Origin: Rhizobium sp. Q54
Lineage (GTDB): Bacteria > Pseudomonadota > Alphaproteobacteria > UBA7879 > VGCX01
Direction of reading: 5' to 3'
DNA: 64,000 nucleotides
Assembly: GCA_945870825.1 (NCBI GenBank)
Contig: CAMBTM010000001.1
Coordinates: 107,027 to 171,026, forward strand
Numbering within the stretch: the first letter of the stretch is position 1; each line of letters begins with the position of its first letter. Positions 41,393 through 50,920 of this stretch are shown here, piece by piece. The translations under genes and the position numbers were made by a program. The notes beneath the pieces were generated by a model. The model did no database searches, had not been told where the DNA came from, and worked only from the letters and a program-made list of their open reading frames with translations.

Positions 41393-42460
41393 ATGATGAA
41401 CCAGTGGCTTTTTAACATAGATATGTGGACAGTGATCGGTCTTTTGACCTTTATCACGGGCCTTCTTGTCACGCGGTTAATGATTTGGGTGAATATTCAC
41501 GATACCCCCATCTATCGTTCTTCCCACACAAAAGTGACGCCACGCAGTGGCGGTTTTGGGATCATTGTCGGATTTTTTGCCTGTATTCTTTACTTTGCCC
41601 TCCATAATGATCTGTTCCCTCCGCAGGATTGGAGATTGTGGCTCATTGGGGCCGCGGCCTTCGGACTCATCATTGTTTCTATGTTAGATGATATCAGAAG
41701 TGTTTCCCTGCGCTATAAACTCTGTACGCAAATTCTTGTGGCATCTCTTGTGGTGATCAGCGGTCTTTCATTGAATCATTTATCTCTTCCTCGGTTTGGT
41801 ATTGTAGAAATGGGTTCTTTTGGAGCCATTCTGGCGCTTATCTCCGTTATTTTTTTCACGAATACCTTTAACTTCATGGATGGACTTGATGGGCTTGTTT
41901 CAGGAACGACCTTAGTTGCAAGCTTTTTTGGTATTCTGATTGGCCTTTTTTTCTATGACCCTGTTTTTGTTTGTGTAAATTTTGCTCTCTTTTTTTCAAC
42001 ACTTGGGTTCTTTGTATACAATTTCTCGCCCGCTCGCATCTTTATGGGCGATGTAGGAAGTCAATTTCTAGGATTCTTGTGGGCATTGATGTTGCTTTTC
42101 ACAACACACGGGAAGTTATCAATCTACACAATCCCCATTTTGTTTTTTGCATTCATCTATGATGTGACGCTTACTATTATACGTCGTCTTGTAAAAGGTC
42201 AGTCTATCTGGCACCCCCACCGTACGTTTTTGTTTCATATCCTACATCGAAGCGGCCTCACGCATCGGAGAATTAGTTTGATTTATATGGTTTTTGCTAT
42301 TATACAAGGTCTTGGCGCTGTTTTTGTCCAGTTTATTGATATCCATCGGCAAATCTTTATGGTAATTCCCTATGCTGTCATCATGATTTTTTATACAACA
42401 TGGGTTGGGCGAAGAGCCTATCAACACATTCCACCCCCTAAGAAATCGAGGAAAAAATGA
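41393..42460 (+). CDS. WecA/TagO/MraY-family undecaprenyl-phosphate sugar-1-phosphate transferase
   Basis: 355 residues, about ten or eleven membrane helices. Family motifs are present: TPRSGGFGIIVGF (about 44-56), LDDIRSVSLRYK, NTFNFMDGLDGLVSGT (catalytic Asp pair), FMGDVGSQFLGF and HPHRTFLFHIL (His-rich loop). It transfers a sugar 1-phosphate to undecaprenyl phosphate, the first step of lipid-linked surface glycans. The His loop and absence of MraY-specific residues favour the WecA group over MraY. Two Met codons abut at the start. It overlaps gltX by 4 nt. Confidence 0.88.
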   Translation: MMNQWLFNIDMWTVIGLLTFITGLLVTRLMIWVNIHDTPIYRSSHTKVTPRSGGFGIIVGFFACILYFALHNDLFPPQDWRLWLIGAAAFGLIIVSMLDDIRSVSLRYKLCTQILVASLVVISGLSLNHLSLPRFGIVEMGSFGAILALISVIFFTNTFNFMDGLDGLVSGTTLVASFFGILIGLFFYDPVFVCVNFALFFSTLGFFVYNFSPARIFMGDVGSQFLGFLWALMLLFTTHGKLSIYTIPILFFAFIYDVTLTIIRRLVKGQSIWHPHRTFLFHILHRSGLTHRRISLIYMVFAIIQGLGAVFVQFIDIHRQIFMVIPYAVIMIFYTTWVGRRAYQHIPPPKKSRKK

Positions 42461-43806
42461 AAGTACGCTTTGCGCCCAGTCCTACAGGTTATATCCATGT
42501 GGGTAACTGCAGGACGGCTTTAATCAACTGGCTTTTTGCAAGGAAACATCAAGGCACCTTTCTTTTGCGTCTAGACGATACGGATATCGACCGGTGTGAC
42601 GACAAATACGTTCAGGCTTTATTAGAAGATTGGTCTTGGCTTGGACTTAACTTTGATGAATACGTCAAACAATCTGATCGAGGCGATTTGTATAATGATG
42701 CTCTTGAGACGTTACGGAAAGCCGGACGTCTTTATCCTTGCTATGAAACAGCAGAGGAACTGGAATACAAGCGCAAAATGCAACTGAAACGGGGACTTCC
42801 TCCCATTTATGACCGGGAAAGTCTCACCCTTTCAGAGGCTCAAAAAGCGGCGTATGCAGCAGAAGGCCGCAAACCCCACTGGCGATTTCTCCTTCATGAT
42901 ACATCCATTGAATGGAATGATTTAGTGCGAGGACCTACCCATTTTGAAGGGGCACACCTTTCTGACCCGGTCTTGGTTCGAGAAAACGGGGCATTTATTT
43001 ATATCCTGGCTTCCGTTGTGGATGATCTTGATTTAAATATCACTCACATTCTTCGCGGTGAAGACCATGTGTCGAACACGGCTATTCAGTTGCAATTAAT
43101 TGAAGCTTTAGGTGCTGACCCGAAATCTTTGCAATTTGCCCATCTGCCTTTGCTTGCTGGAGAAAAGGGCGAAGCATTAGGAAAAAGACTGGGTAGTTTG
43201 AGCATCGGTGATTTACGCAAACAAGGTATTTTACCTATGGCCATCAATAGCCTTCTTGGGAAAATTGGTACATCAGATGCGGTTGAACCCTATACCAACC
43301 TTGATGATCTGGTGGCCTCTTTTGATATCGATAAATTTGCCCGGTCCACCCCGAAGTTTGCCCTCGATCATTTACTACAGATGAACAAGAAAATTATTCA
43401 AGAAACACCTTTTGATGTAGCCCTGCAATACATTGATCTACCTGAGATGGATGAAACTTTCTGGAATGGGGTTAGACATAATGTGGAATCCTTGGATGAA
43501 GTAAAAACCTGGTGGACCATCTGTCATTGCGAAGGCGATGGAACCGTACAAGAAGAAGATAAATCCTATATTGCAGAAGCATTGAATCTTTTACCCAATG
43601 GTCCCTGGACCCAAAATCCTTGGGATCAGTGGATCCAATCCTTAACTGCCGCAACCCAGCGCAAGGGGAAAAGTCTTTATATGCCCCTTCGTTTAGCACT
43701 TACGGGTCAAGAACATGGGCCTGAACTTAAAATTATCATCATGCTTTTAGGGCATGATTTAGTACGCGCTAAGCTTCAACAGGCAGGTCACCATGCGCCT
43801 TTATAA
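42457..43806 (+). CDS. gltX: Glutamate--tRNA ligase
   Basis: 449 residues, class I synthetase. HIGH-type motif in RFAPSPTGYIHVGNCRTALINW (about 4-25) and the Rossmann core are clear. The KMSKS-type loop reads ALGKRLGSLS (about 235-244) where the usual form is LSKR; the catalytic Lys is kept. Sequence style (GSLSIGDLRKQGILPMAINSLLGKIGTSDAVEP) matches the second GluRS type of alphaproteobacteria. These organisms often carry two GltX copies, one of which may charge tRNA-Gln. It overlaps cysS by 14 nt. Confidence 0.92.
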   Translation: MKVRFAPSPTGYIHVGNCRTALINWLFARKHQGTFLLRLDDTDIDRCDDKYVQALLEDWSWLGLNFDEYVKQSDRGDLYNDALETLRKAGRLYPCYETAEELEYKRKMQLKRGLPPIYDRESLTLSEAQKAAYAAEGRKPHWRFLLHDTSIEWNDLVRGPTHFEGAHLSDPVLVRENGAFIYILASVVDDLDLNITHILRGEDHVSNTAIQLQLIEALGADPKSLQFAHLPLLAGEKGEALGKRLGSLSIGDLRKQGILPMAINSLLGKIGTSDAVEPYTNLDDLVASFDIDKFARSTPKFALDHLLQMNKKIIQETPFDVALQYIDLPEMDETFWNGVRHNVESLDEVKTWWTICHCEGDGTVQEEDKSYIAEALNLLPNGPWTQNPWDQWIQSLTAATQRKGKSLYMPLRLALTGQEHGPELKIIIMLLGHDLVRAKLQQAGHHAPL

Positions 43807-45148
43807 TACCCTGACCCGTTCGAAAGAAACCTTTAACCCCATAGATCCAGAACACATCAAATTTTATGTGTGTGGCCCAACAGTTTATGACCGTGCCCAT
43901 ATTGGTAATGCGCGCCCGGTGGTGGTTTTTGATATTCTTTTGCGCCTTTTGCAACATCTTTATCCCAAGGTAACTTATGTAAGAAATATCACAGATATCG
44001 ATGATAAGATTATTGTTGCATCCCGTGAGCGGAATATCGATATCAAAACATTGACCGAAGAAACAACGAAAATGTATCAAGAAGACATGGGGGCTTTGAA
44101 TGCTATCCCCCCCTCTTGCCAACCTAAAGCGACGGATCATATTGCAGATATGCAATCCATCATCGCCGAATTGATTGAAAAAGGTCATGCCTACGCAGCA
44201 GAAGGCCATGTGTTGTTCTCCGTCAAATCAGATCCATCCTATGGTCTTCTTGCAAGACTGAACCGAGATGATATGATTGCAGGCGCCCGTGTCGAGGTGG
44301 CCCCTTACAAAAAAGACCCTGAGGACTTTGTGTTGTGGAAACCATCCACTTTTGAACAACCCGGGTGGGACAGTCCCTGGGGATATGGTCGCCCTGGTTG
44401 GCATATTGAATGTTCTGCTATGGCTAAAAAATACCTCGGTGAAACATTCGACATTCATGGAGGTGGCATTGATCTTATATTTCCCCATCATGAAAACGAA
44501 ATTGCCCAAAGCAGCTGTTGCCATCAAAAGCCCCTTGCAAATTACTGGATGCATAATGGTCACTTGGTGGTGAACGGTGAAAAAATGTCAAAATCCCTGG
44601 GTAATTTTTTCACAGTGCGTGAAAAACTAGCGGATATGCCTGGTGAAGTGATTCGTCTTATCTTGATGGCAACGCATTACCGGCAACCTTTGGATTGGAC
44701 TGATCAAGCAGTGACCCAAGCCAAAAATATTTTGGATCGTTTTTACGGTGCTCTTCAAGGATATGAAGGGGAGACGGGCTCTTTTTCAGAGTCTGTTTTA
44801 GAGGCCCTTCAAGATGACCTGAACACGCCTTTGGCCCTCGCTCATTTGCATGAATTGACGCAAAGTATTTATAAAGCAGCAACGGATAAAGAGAAAACCC
44901 TTTATCAACAACAGTTGAAATCCAATGGCAATTTGTTGGGATTACTCTTTCAAACACCCCGTCAATGGTTTCAGGAAAATAAGACGGCAAGCCTATCACC
45001 GGAAGATATCCATGCGTTGATTAATGAGCGACGATCGACGCGTGAGTCAAAAAATTTCAAACGGGCAGATGAGATTAGACAACAGCTGGAAGAACAAGGT
45101 ATTATTTTAGAAGATACTGTGCATGGATCAACGTGGAAATATAAATAA
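43793..45148 (+). CDS. cysS: Cysteine--tRNA ligase
   Basis: 451 residues. Zinc and active-site motifs are intact: YVCGPTVYD (Cys), HIGN, GWHIECSAMA (Cys), FPHHENEIAQS (His/Glu) and KMSKSLGNFFTV. It charges tRNA-Cys in the cytoplasm. It follows gltX with a 14-nt overlap and abuts the next gene, so translation of the group is probably coupled. The amidotransferase gene follows in the same transcript. Confidence 0.96.
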   Translation: MRLYNTLTRSKETFNPIDPEHIKFYVCGPTVYDRAHIGNARPVVVFDILLRLLQHLYPKVTYVRNITDIDDKIIVASRERNIDIKTLTEETTKMYQEDMGALNAIPPSCQPKATDHIADMQSIIAELIEKGHAYAAEGHVLFSVKSDPSYGLLARLNRDDMIAGARVEVAPYKKDPEDFVLWKPSTFEQPGWDSPWGYGRPGWHIECSAMAKKYLGETFDIHGGGIDLIFPHHENEIAQSSCCHQKPLANYWMHNGHLVVNGEKMSKSLGNFFTVREKLADMPGEVIRLILMATHYRQPLDWTDQAVTQAKNILDRFYGALQGYEGETGSFSESVLEALQDDLNTPLALAHLHELTQSIYKAATDKEKTLYQQQLKSNGNLLGLLFQTPRQWFQENKTASLSPEDIHALINERRSTRESKNFKRADEIRQQLEEQGIILEDTVHGSTWKYK

Positions 45149-45868
45149 ATGAAAAAACCAATTATTGGCATTGTGATGAACTATGATGAAAAGGGTGAAT
45201 ACTTTTCACAGTATCCCTGGTATGCCCTTCGCAAAGACTATTTCCGTTCTATCCAAAATGCAGGCGGTGCCCCTGTGGCCTTGCCTTTTCACATAGATGC
45301 TATTCCTGACTATGTTCGCATGATGGACGGTCTTGTGATCGCAGGGGGTGAAGATTATCCCCCAGAGTTTTACGGCGAAGCACCAATGGGTGAACGGCTT
45401 AATCTTTTAAAAGGGGGGCGGTCAGAGTTTGATTTTAAATTGTTGGAAGCAGCCCTTGAAAAAAATATCCCAGTCTTAGGAATTTGCGCTGGTGAACAGG
45501 CGATTAACATCTACTTTGGTGGAACTCTTGTGCAAGATATTGAAACCTTGATTCCAGGGGCCTTGAATCATATGAAGCCTTGTCCTTCTCATGAACCATC
45601 CCATGCGATCGATATTGTGGAAGGCACCCTTTTGCATCGCTGCACAGAATCCACTGGATATAAAGTAAACTCAGCCCACCATCAGGCGGTCAACCGTCCA
45701 GGCAAAGGTCTTGTGATTAACGCGCGCTCTCCTGACGGCGTGATCGAAGGGGTTGAACATCCAGGGTATAAATTTTGCCTTGGGGTTGAATGGCATCCTG
45801 AGTTTGAAATTGACGCGGAAGATAAACGCCTCATGAAGGCTTTTATTGCAGCGACTCAATCCTCATGA
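45149..45868 (+). CDS. Class I glutamine amidotransferase-like hydrolase (PuuD/gamma-glutamyl-GABA hydrolase family)
   Basis: 239 residues. The catalytic Cys lies in GICAGEQAINI (about 111-121) and the His/Glu pair in GVEWHPEFE near the C-terminus, completing the C-H-E triad. VIAGGEDYPPEFYG (about 64-77) is typical of the peptidase C26 group, which cleaves gamma-glutamyl amides. The CRG of many members is CAG here. The substrate is not determinable. The ATG directly follows the cysS stop and the stop overlaps the pseudouridine synthase start by 4 nt. Confidence 0.85.
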   Translation: MKKPIIGIVMNYDEKGEYFSQYPWYALRKDYFRSIQNAGGAPVALPFHIDAIPDYVRMMDGLVIAGGEDYPPEFYGEAPMGERLNLLKGGRSEFDFKLLEAALEKNIPVLGICAGEQAINIYFGGTLVQDIETLIPGALNHMKPCPSHEPSHAIDIVEGTLLHRCTESTGYKVNSAHHQAVNRPGKGLVINARSPDGVIEGVEHPGYKFCLGVEWHPEFEIDAEDKRLMKAFIAATQSS

Positions 45869-46602
45869 CCCAACAACCTGATTCCCAGCGTATTGCAAAA
45901 TTCCTAGCCCATGCGGGGGTTTGTTCAAGGCGTGCCGCTGAACAACTCATTCTAGACGGTAAAGTCTTTGTGAATGGGAAGGTCATCGTTAGCCCTGCTT
46001 TGAATGTATCTTCGAAAGATAAAATTACTGTCGATGGGAAGCCCATTATTGCGCGGGAAAAAACCCGTCTTTGGCTATATCATAAACCCGTTGGTTTTTT
46101 ATGTACGCGCAGCGACCCAGAAGGTCGTCCCACGATTTTTGACAATCTTAACAGTAAAAGGCTCCCTTATACGGTTTCTGTGGGACGTCTTGACTTTAAC
46201 TCAGAAGGGTTGTTGTTGTTGACCAACAATGGCGAACTTGCCCGGTTTCTGGAACTTCCCGCTACAGCCTGTGAACGTCATTACCGAGTACGTGTCAAAG
46301 GCCTTGTCCAAGAAAATGAACTAGCCCGACTGCAAAAAGGCATTACCATTGAGGGTATTCATTATCAATCCATTGAAGCCACAGTCGAACACCATCAATC
46401 CAGCAACAGTTGGATCCGGATGACCTTGCATGAAGGAAAGAATCGCGAAATCCGGCGCATCCTTGAACACTTGGGTTATGCTGTGAACCGCCTCATCCGG
46501 CTCAACTACGGGGCCTTTCAACTGGGGAATTTGAAATCAGGGGAGGTTAAGGAAGTGCCTGAGGATTATTTGATTCAGGTTCTGCCGAAGACGTTTTTGT
46601 AA
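45865..46602 (+). CDS. 23S rRNA pseudouridine synthase, RluB/RsuA family
   Basis: 245 residues. An N-terminal S4 RNA-binding domain (about 7-55, RIAKFLAHAGVCSRRAAEQLI) precedes the catalytic domain with SVGRLDFNSEGLLLLTNNG, where Asp is the nucleophile, and the late HEGKNREIRRILEHLGYAVNRLIR. The family modifies rRNA uridines near the peptidyl-transferase centre (RluB) or in 16S (RsuA); the S4-linker style favours RluB. It overlaps the convergent ygfZ gene by 56 nt. Confidence 0.9.
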   Translation: MTQQPDSQRIAKFLAHAGVCSRRAAEQLILDGKVFVNGKVIVSPALNVSSKDKITVDGKPIIAREKTRLWLYHKPVGFLCTRSDPEGRPTIFDNLNSKRLPYTVSVGRLDFNSEGLLLLTNNGELARFLELPATACERHYRVRVKGLVQENELARLQKGITIEGIHYQSIEATVEHHQSSNSWIRMTLHEGKNREIRRILEHLGYAVNRLIRLNYGAFQLGNLKSGEVKEVPEDYLIQVLPKTFL

Positions 46603-47377
46603 CCCTCGCACCGTTTTCAGCCTCTAGGGATATTGTTACACTATCGATCTGCAACAAAGCTAACCCAACATCCCCTACGCTTGATTTCATTGTTCCCATC
46701 CTTACACCTTGATGGAAGAGTGCCGATCCAAAGGGGGGCAAGGGCCCTTCAATCTTAACCGTCATTAAACGTTTTCTGACAAGGCCCCGGTGGTGGGTGC
46801 GGGACATAAGCTCTTGCCCCACATAGCATCCTTTTTCAAAACTAATGCCATGAAGTTCATGGTAGTTATTTTCCAAAATAATGGCTTTATCGATGACAAG
46901 ATCCCTGCTGCCATCAGGGACAGCTAGCATGATGCGATGACGGTCATAGTCTTCAAAGCTTCCTTGTTCTTCGGGGCATGTATCATTAGGAAAAAGCCGT
47001 AAATATCCCATCTGGTCTAAACGAGGGTCTATTTTGAAGGATGAGGGACAAGCACCTCCCCACGCAGCATATAGTCTCATACAATCACTAATATCTTGAA
47101 TCGCTACCCGAGAACGCAGTTTATGTTTTTGAAGAAGGGATAAAAGGTCAGGGGTTCTTTCTTTTTCAGGAGTTAAATAAAGAATATCATCCTGTTCAAT
47201 GATGAAAAAATCATGGAGAAATCGCCCTTGAGGGGACAAAAGGGCCGTGAAAAGAATTCCTTTTTCTTTAAGTAGATGAATATCATTGGTGATCAACCCT
47301 TGAAGTAAAGTATAATGATCTTCCCCTTGAAGGCTTATAACGCCCCGATGATGCAATGCTACACAAAAATTTGTCAT
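46547..47377 (-). CDS. ygfZ: YgfZ/IBA57-family folate-binding protein
   Basis: 276 residues. YgfZ-type proteins resemble the T-protein of glycine cleavage, bind tetrahydrofolate, and help assemble or repair certain Fe-S enzymes. The diagnostic motif KGCYVGQELMSRTHHRG with conserved Cys is present at about 205-221. The start at 47377 is chosen as it overlaps the ygjP stop by 4 nt (ATGA); upstream codons within ygjP are rejected. Translation is likely coupled to ygjP. Confidence 0.92.
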   Translation of the reverse strand: MTNFCVALHHRGVISLQGEDHYTLLQGLITNDIHLLKEKGILFTALLSPQGRFLHDFFIIEQDDILYLTPEKERTPDLLSLLQKHKLRSRVAIQDISDCMRLYAAWGGACPSSFKIDPRLDQMGYLRLFPNDTCPEEQGSFEDYDRHRIMLAVPDGSRDLVIDKAIILENNYHELHGISFEKGCYVGQELMSRTHHRGLVRKRLMTVKIEGPLPPFGSALFHQGVRMGTMKSSVGDVGLALLQIDSVTISLEAENGARVTKTSSAEPESNNPQALP

Positions 47378-48057
47378 GATGTCCTTAATGGAAATTGTGA
47401 ATACAAGGTTCCCCCATGGCGTTTGAGCCAAAGACGATGGATTCTGTAAGTCGGGCAAAGGGTTTCAACCACTTTCCAAAACTTATCACTATGATTCATA
47501 TGTACAATATGACTGACTTCGTGGGCAACAACATAGTCTGCAACAGAAGGGGGTGCCAAGAGAAGTCGCCAGTTAAACGAAAGGGTTCCTTTAGCAGAAC
47601 AACTGCCCCACCGACTAATGGTATCTTTGACACTCACACGGTCAAAACTTACGCCCAATCTTGATGCATAGTCCTGAGCAAGATCTTTAAAAAATCCTTG
47701 GGCTTTCTTCTTAAACCAGGGCATCAAAAGAGATTCCAAATCTGTCACGTCTTTGCCCCCAACCCACAATACCCGTTCTGTTTCAAAAACGCCTTTTTTA
47801 CGCAAAGGGTCATGGGACAAGATGTAACTATCCCCTAAAATAGAGAGGTGATCCCCAAGGGTGATTTGAGGGTTTCCTTGATGCTTTTGGAATTGACACC
47901 CCATCCAGCCCTTGCTTTTTGCGAGGAAATCAGCGACATCCCTTTCCCTCACCCTCAAAGGAGTTGTCAAAATAAAATGACAGCGATAAGGGCAGAATTT
48001 CATCCTTAAGGACCGGGACCGTGGGTGGGGTTGAATAATGACGGGAAAATCTTTCAT
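47374..48057 (-). CDS. YgjP-like metal-dependent hydrolase (DUF45/M48-type)
   Basis: 227 residues. The zinc motif HEVSHIVHMNHSDKFW (HExxH, about 181-196) with a downstream RLWLK helix is the YgjP/SprT-like DUF45 signature. RSRSLRMKFCPYRCHFILTTPLRV at the N-terminus is also typical. The in vivo target is not known. It forms a two-gene operon with ygfZ. Confidence 0.9.
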   Translation of the reverse strand: MKDFPVIIQPHPRSRSLRMKFCPYRCHFILTTPLRVRERDVADFLAKSKGWMGCQFQKHQGNPQITLGDHLSILGDSYILSHDPLRKKGVFETERVLWVGGKDVTDLESLLMPWFKKKAQGFFKDLAQDYASRLGVSFDRVSVKDTISRWGSCSAKGTLSFNWRLLLAPPSVADYVVAHEVSHIVHMNHSDKFWKVVETLCPTYRIHRLWLKRHGGTLYSQFPLRTS

Positions 48058-48200
48058 AGGGGGTATTTTAAATAAAAACTAAAGAGGATGCTATCATTGA
48101 ATGTATGATTTTTGTGTCATTTTTCCCTATCCATTTAATGAATGAAAAGATCGAGAAATAATTTCACGGCAAGTGTTGCAGAAATGCTGCACTAATGCTC

Positions 48201-48230
48201 TTGCTTTTTCTCATAAGACATTCATATAAT
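48201..48230 (+). promoter_or_regulatory. Promoter of the outer-membrane protein gene
   Basis: TTGCTT (48201-48206) and a perfect TATAAT (48225-48230) with 18-bp spacing. The transcript would start near 48237 and have a leader of about 55 nt containing GAGGAG (48278-48283), 8 nt before the ATG. The strong -10 fits an abundant surface protein. Confidence 0.65.
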
Positions 48231-48291
48231 CTCTACAGGAATTATGATGACAATCGTAATGTTTATTAATCTCAAATGAGGAGACTTGTTA

Positions 48292-48945
48292 ATGAAGAAA
48301 GTATTATTGACGGCTGGCCTTTTGGCCCTTGCAACAGTTGCTGGTGCAAAGAGTTTCGACGGAATTTATGTTGGAGCCAAGGCAAGTTATATGCCTAGCT
48401 TTATGAATTCTGATGCTAATTATAGTTTTGCTAATAGCACAGCTGGTCAAGACGTAGACCTTAACTACTGGGAAGGTGACCTTCTTTTGGGACAATGGTT
48501 CCAAACTGGTGACTGGAACTGGGCTGTTGAAGGAAACGTTGGTCGTGGCATCACAGGTTCAGAGAGCACAAAGACCATTACCGGCACAACAACCAAGATT
48601 AAAACATCCCGTGGTTTCAAAATTGGTGCAGCTGGACGTCTTGGCCAAACTGTTGGCAATGACATCCTTGTATACGGACGTTTAGGATTCCAAGGAAGCC
48701 AATTCCAGAGCAAGCTTAGCTACACTGGCGCAACCACAGGTTCAAAGAGCATGAACTTCTTCTCTTGGGCTATCGCACCAGGTGCTGGTGTTGAGTGGGC
48801 TTTTGCAGATAACATGACTGCACGTTTTGAATATATTTATGAATATAGCCTTAACAAGACGAGCACAAAAGCAGCAAACACAACAGTTAGTCTTAAGAAC
48901 CCACAGATCAACATCCTTTCTTTGGGTGTTTCTTACGCTCTTTAA
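48292..48945 (+). CDS. Outer-membrane beta-barrel protein, Omp25/opacity-like
   Basis: 217 residues. The signal peptide (KKVLLTAGLLALATVAGA, cleavage about residue 19) is followed by DGIYVGAKASY, the usual first strand of small eight-stranded barrels. Alternating hydrophobic strands follow (GFKIGAAGRLGQTVGNDILVYGRLGFQG, WAFADNMTARFEYIYEYSL), ending in ILSLGVSYAL. The protein is Gly-, Thr- and Ser-rich, with a final aromatic/hydrophobic strand for BAM assembly. The start is the ATG at 48292, not a TTG 6 nt earlier, since GAGGAG fits it. The dedicated promoter and terminator make it a single-gene unit. Confidence 0.9.
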   Translation: MKKVLLTAGLLALATVAGAKSFDGIYVGAKASYMPSFMNSDANYSFANSTAGQDVDLNYWEGDLLLGQWFQTGDWNWAVEGNVGRGITGSESTKTITGTTTKIKTSRGFKIGAAGRLGQTVGNDILVYGRLGFQGSQFQSKLSYTGATTGSKSMNFFSWAIAPGAGVEWAFADNMTARFEYIYEYSLNKTSTKAANTTVSLKNPQINILSLGVSYAL

Positions 48946-48967
48946 GGTTGAAATTCAATCTATTCAC

Positions 48968-48993
48968 AAAGGGGCCTTCGGGTCCCTTTTTTT
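48968..48993 (+). terminator. Rho-independent terminator of the Omp gene
   Basis: A nine-pair stem, AAAGGGGCC with GGTCCCTTT (one G-T pair), closes a TTCG tetraloop at 48977-48980 and is followed by a T-run ending at 48993. The C(UUCG)G loop is exceptionally stable. The convergent asnB gene ends inside its T-run. Confidence 0.95.
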
Positions 48994-50914
48994 ATGAAAT
49001 GTTTTTGTACCAGGCCTGAAACATCAAGACAGCCCACAAGGAATGCTGCCAATCCCCCTTGCCAGAAAGATGTTCTGCCCAGCGCTTACGGATAGGCTCT
49101 GGATTTAAAAGACCTGATGCATTCAAGGCACTGATGGATAATAAATCCTCTGCCCAATCCCTCAGATCCCCTCGGATCCAATCGCCTACAGGTACGCCAA
49201 ACCCCATCTTGGGTCGCTCAATCAATTTTTTAGGCACGTATTGATAAAGTACATCTCGGAGAATTCTTTTGCCCTGACCGTTATGGATTTTCATCTCTAA
49301 CGGTAATTGCCAAGCAAATTCCACCACACGGTGATCTAGTAATGGTACCCGTGCCTCAAGACTAACAGCCATACTAGCCCTATCCACTTTCGTTAGAATG
49401 TCATCAGGAAGATAGGTTACACTATCTAAAAACTGCATAGAACTGACGTAAGAATCACCCCCCTCAAGAGATTCCCAAACGGCAGGCAATAAATCTTGTC
49501 CCTCAGCAACTAATGATGCTGGATCATCCCAATAGCTGACAAGGGTCGTATAGTAACCAGCCAAGGTTCTTTCTCCGAGCAATCCTGCATACTTTCTGGC
49601 CTTGTCACCCAAATGGGTTGGACAAAGTGTTTGAGGCAGTATTGCTTCAAGCGTGTTCCACAATGAAGGGGGCATATGATTAATAACCTTACTCAACCCT
49701 TTCCTAACCAACAAAGGCAGATTTTCCCGACTTTCCCACAAACGCTCCCCTGTAAAATACCGGGTATATCCTGCAAAAAACTCATCTCCTCCATCGCCGG
49801 ATAAAGAAACAGTTACATGGTCGCGGGCAAGTTTTGAAACAAGATAGGTTGGAATTTCTGATGAGTCGGCAAAAGGTTCATCGTACCAATCAGATAAATA
49901 GGGAATAACAGCTTGAGCATCTTTTGCAGTGATGTAAAGCTCATGATGATCAGTGCCTAAATGGCGCGCCACCTCTTTGGCATAATGAGCCTCATTATAT
50001 GAATTTTCATGAAACCCGATGGAAAATGTTTTAATCGGTTGGGTGCTTTGCTGTTGCATCAAAGCTGCAACCAATGAACTGTCGACACCGCCTGATAAAA
50101 AAGCTCCAACAGGCACATCCGACAAAAGCCTTTTTTTTACAGCGTCTTTTAGAAGTTTATCCAAATGACCTGTGGCTTCTTTTAGAGACCCTGAAAACGG
50201 ATTTTCTTTGCCAGTTTTATAAACCTCCTCCATGGACCAATACTTATATTTTTCAATCTGTCCATTTTGGCCAATCTCTAGGATCGTTCCGGGCTCTTGC
50301 TTTTGAATATCTTCATAAATACTCATAGGTGTTGGGACATAGCCAAAGCGGAAAAAAGAGACCAAGGCATTTTTTGAGATAACACCCTGCCACTGAGGGT
50401 GGGGATAAAAACTTTTAAGCTGGGATCCAAAAAATAAAACCCCTTTTTGCCATCCATAGTATAAGGGTTTAATGCCTAAACGATCGCGGATAAGGTAAAG
50501 CTTTTTTTCTTTGTGATCCCAAAGAACAATGGCAAACATGCCGATAAATTTTTGAACCGAAGGCTGAATCCCCCATTCTTCAAAGGCCGCCAACATGACC
50601 TCTGTATCGGAATGGCCCTTGAAGGTATATCCTTTCTCAATCAGTTTTTGTTGAATCTGCGGTGCATTAAAGATCTCCCCATTATAAATGGTTGTAAACC
50701 GTTTGGAAGGCGAATGCATGGGTTGATGCCCGTGGGGTGACAGGTCTTGAATTGCTAAACGACGATGGGCCAAAACAAGGCCTTCTGCAACCCAAATTCC
50801 TGAAGAATCAGGCCCCCGTGCCTCAATGGCTTTGGCCATTTTTTCACCAAGAGCTTCCGCCTCTTTTTTCTTGTAGATGTTTTGAATATCCCAAAAGCCT
50901 GTAATCCCGCACAT
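48992..50914 (-). CDS. asnB: Asparagine synthase (glutamine-hydrolysing)
   Basis: 640 residues. N-terminal class II glutaminase domain with Cys2 as nucleophile (MCGITGFW) and the RGPDSSG and NGEIFN motifs, then the ATP-pyrophosphatase synthetase domain with the SGGVDSS P-loop (about 270). Length and gene setting resemble the AsnB proteins found in surface-polysaccharide loci, and two glycosyltransferase genes follow it upstream on the same strand. It may therefore amidate a sugar acid or supply Asn; the sequence does not decide. Confidence 0.88.
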   Translation of the reverse strand: MCGITGFWDIQNIYKKKEAEALGEKMAKAIEARGPDSSGIWVAEGLVLAHRRLAIQDLSPHGHQPMHSPSKRFTTIYNGEIFNAPQIQQKLIEKGYTFKGHSDTEVMLAAFEEWGIQPSVQKFIGMFAIVLWDHKEKKLYLIRDRLGIKPLYYGWQKGVLFFGSQLKSFYPHPQWQGVISKNALVSFFRFGYVPTPMSIYEDIQKQEPGTILEIGQNGQIEKYKYWSMEEVYKTGKENPFSGSLKEATGHLDKLLKDAVKKRLLSDVPVGAFLSGGVDSSLVAALMQQQSTQPIKTFSIGFHENSYNEAHYAKEVARHLGTDHHELYITAKDAQAVIPYLSDWYDEPFADSSEIPTYLVSKLARDHVTVSLSGDGGDEFFAGYTRYFTGERLWESRENLPLLVRKGLSKVINHMPPSLWNTLEAILPQTLCPTHLGDKARKYAGLLGERTLAGYYTTLVSYWDDPASLVAEGQDLLPAVWESLEGGDSYVSSMQFLDSVTYLPDDILTKVDRASMAVSLEARVPLLDHRVVEFAWQLPLEMKIHNGQGKRILRDVLYQYVPKKLIERPKMGFGVPVGDWIRGDLRDWAEDLLSISALNASGLLNPEPIRKRWAEHLSGKGDWQHSLWAVLMFQAWYKNIS

Positions 50915-50920
50915 ATCAAA

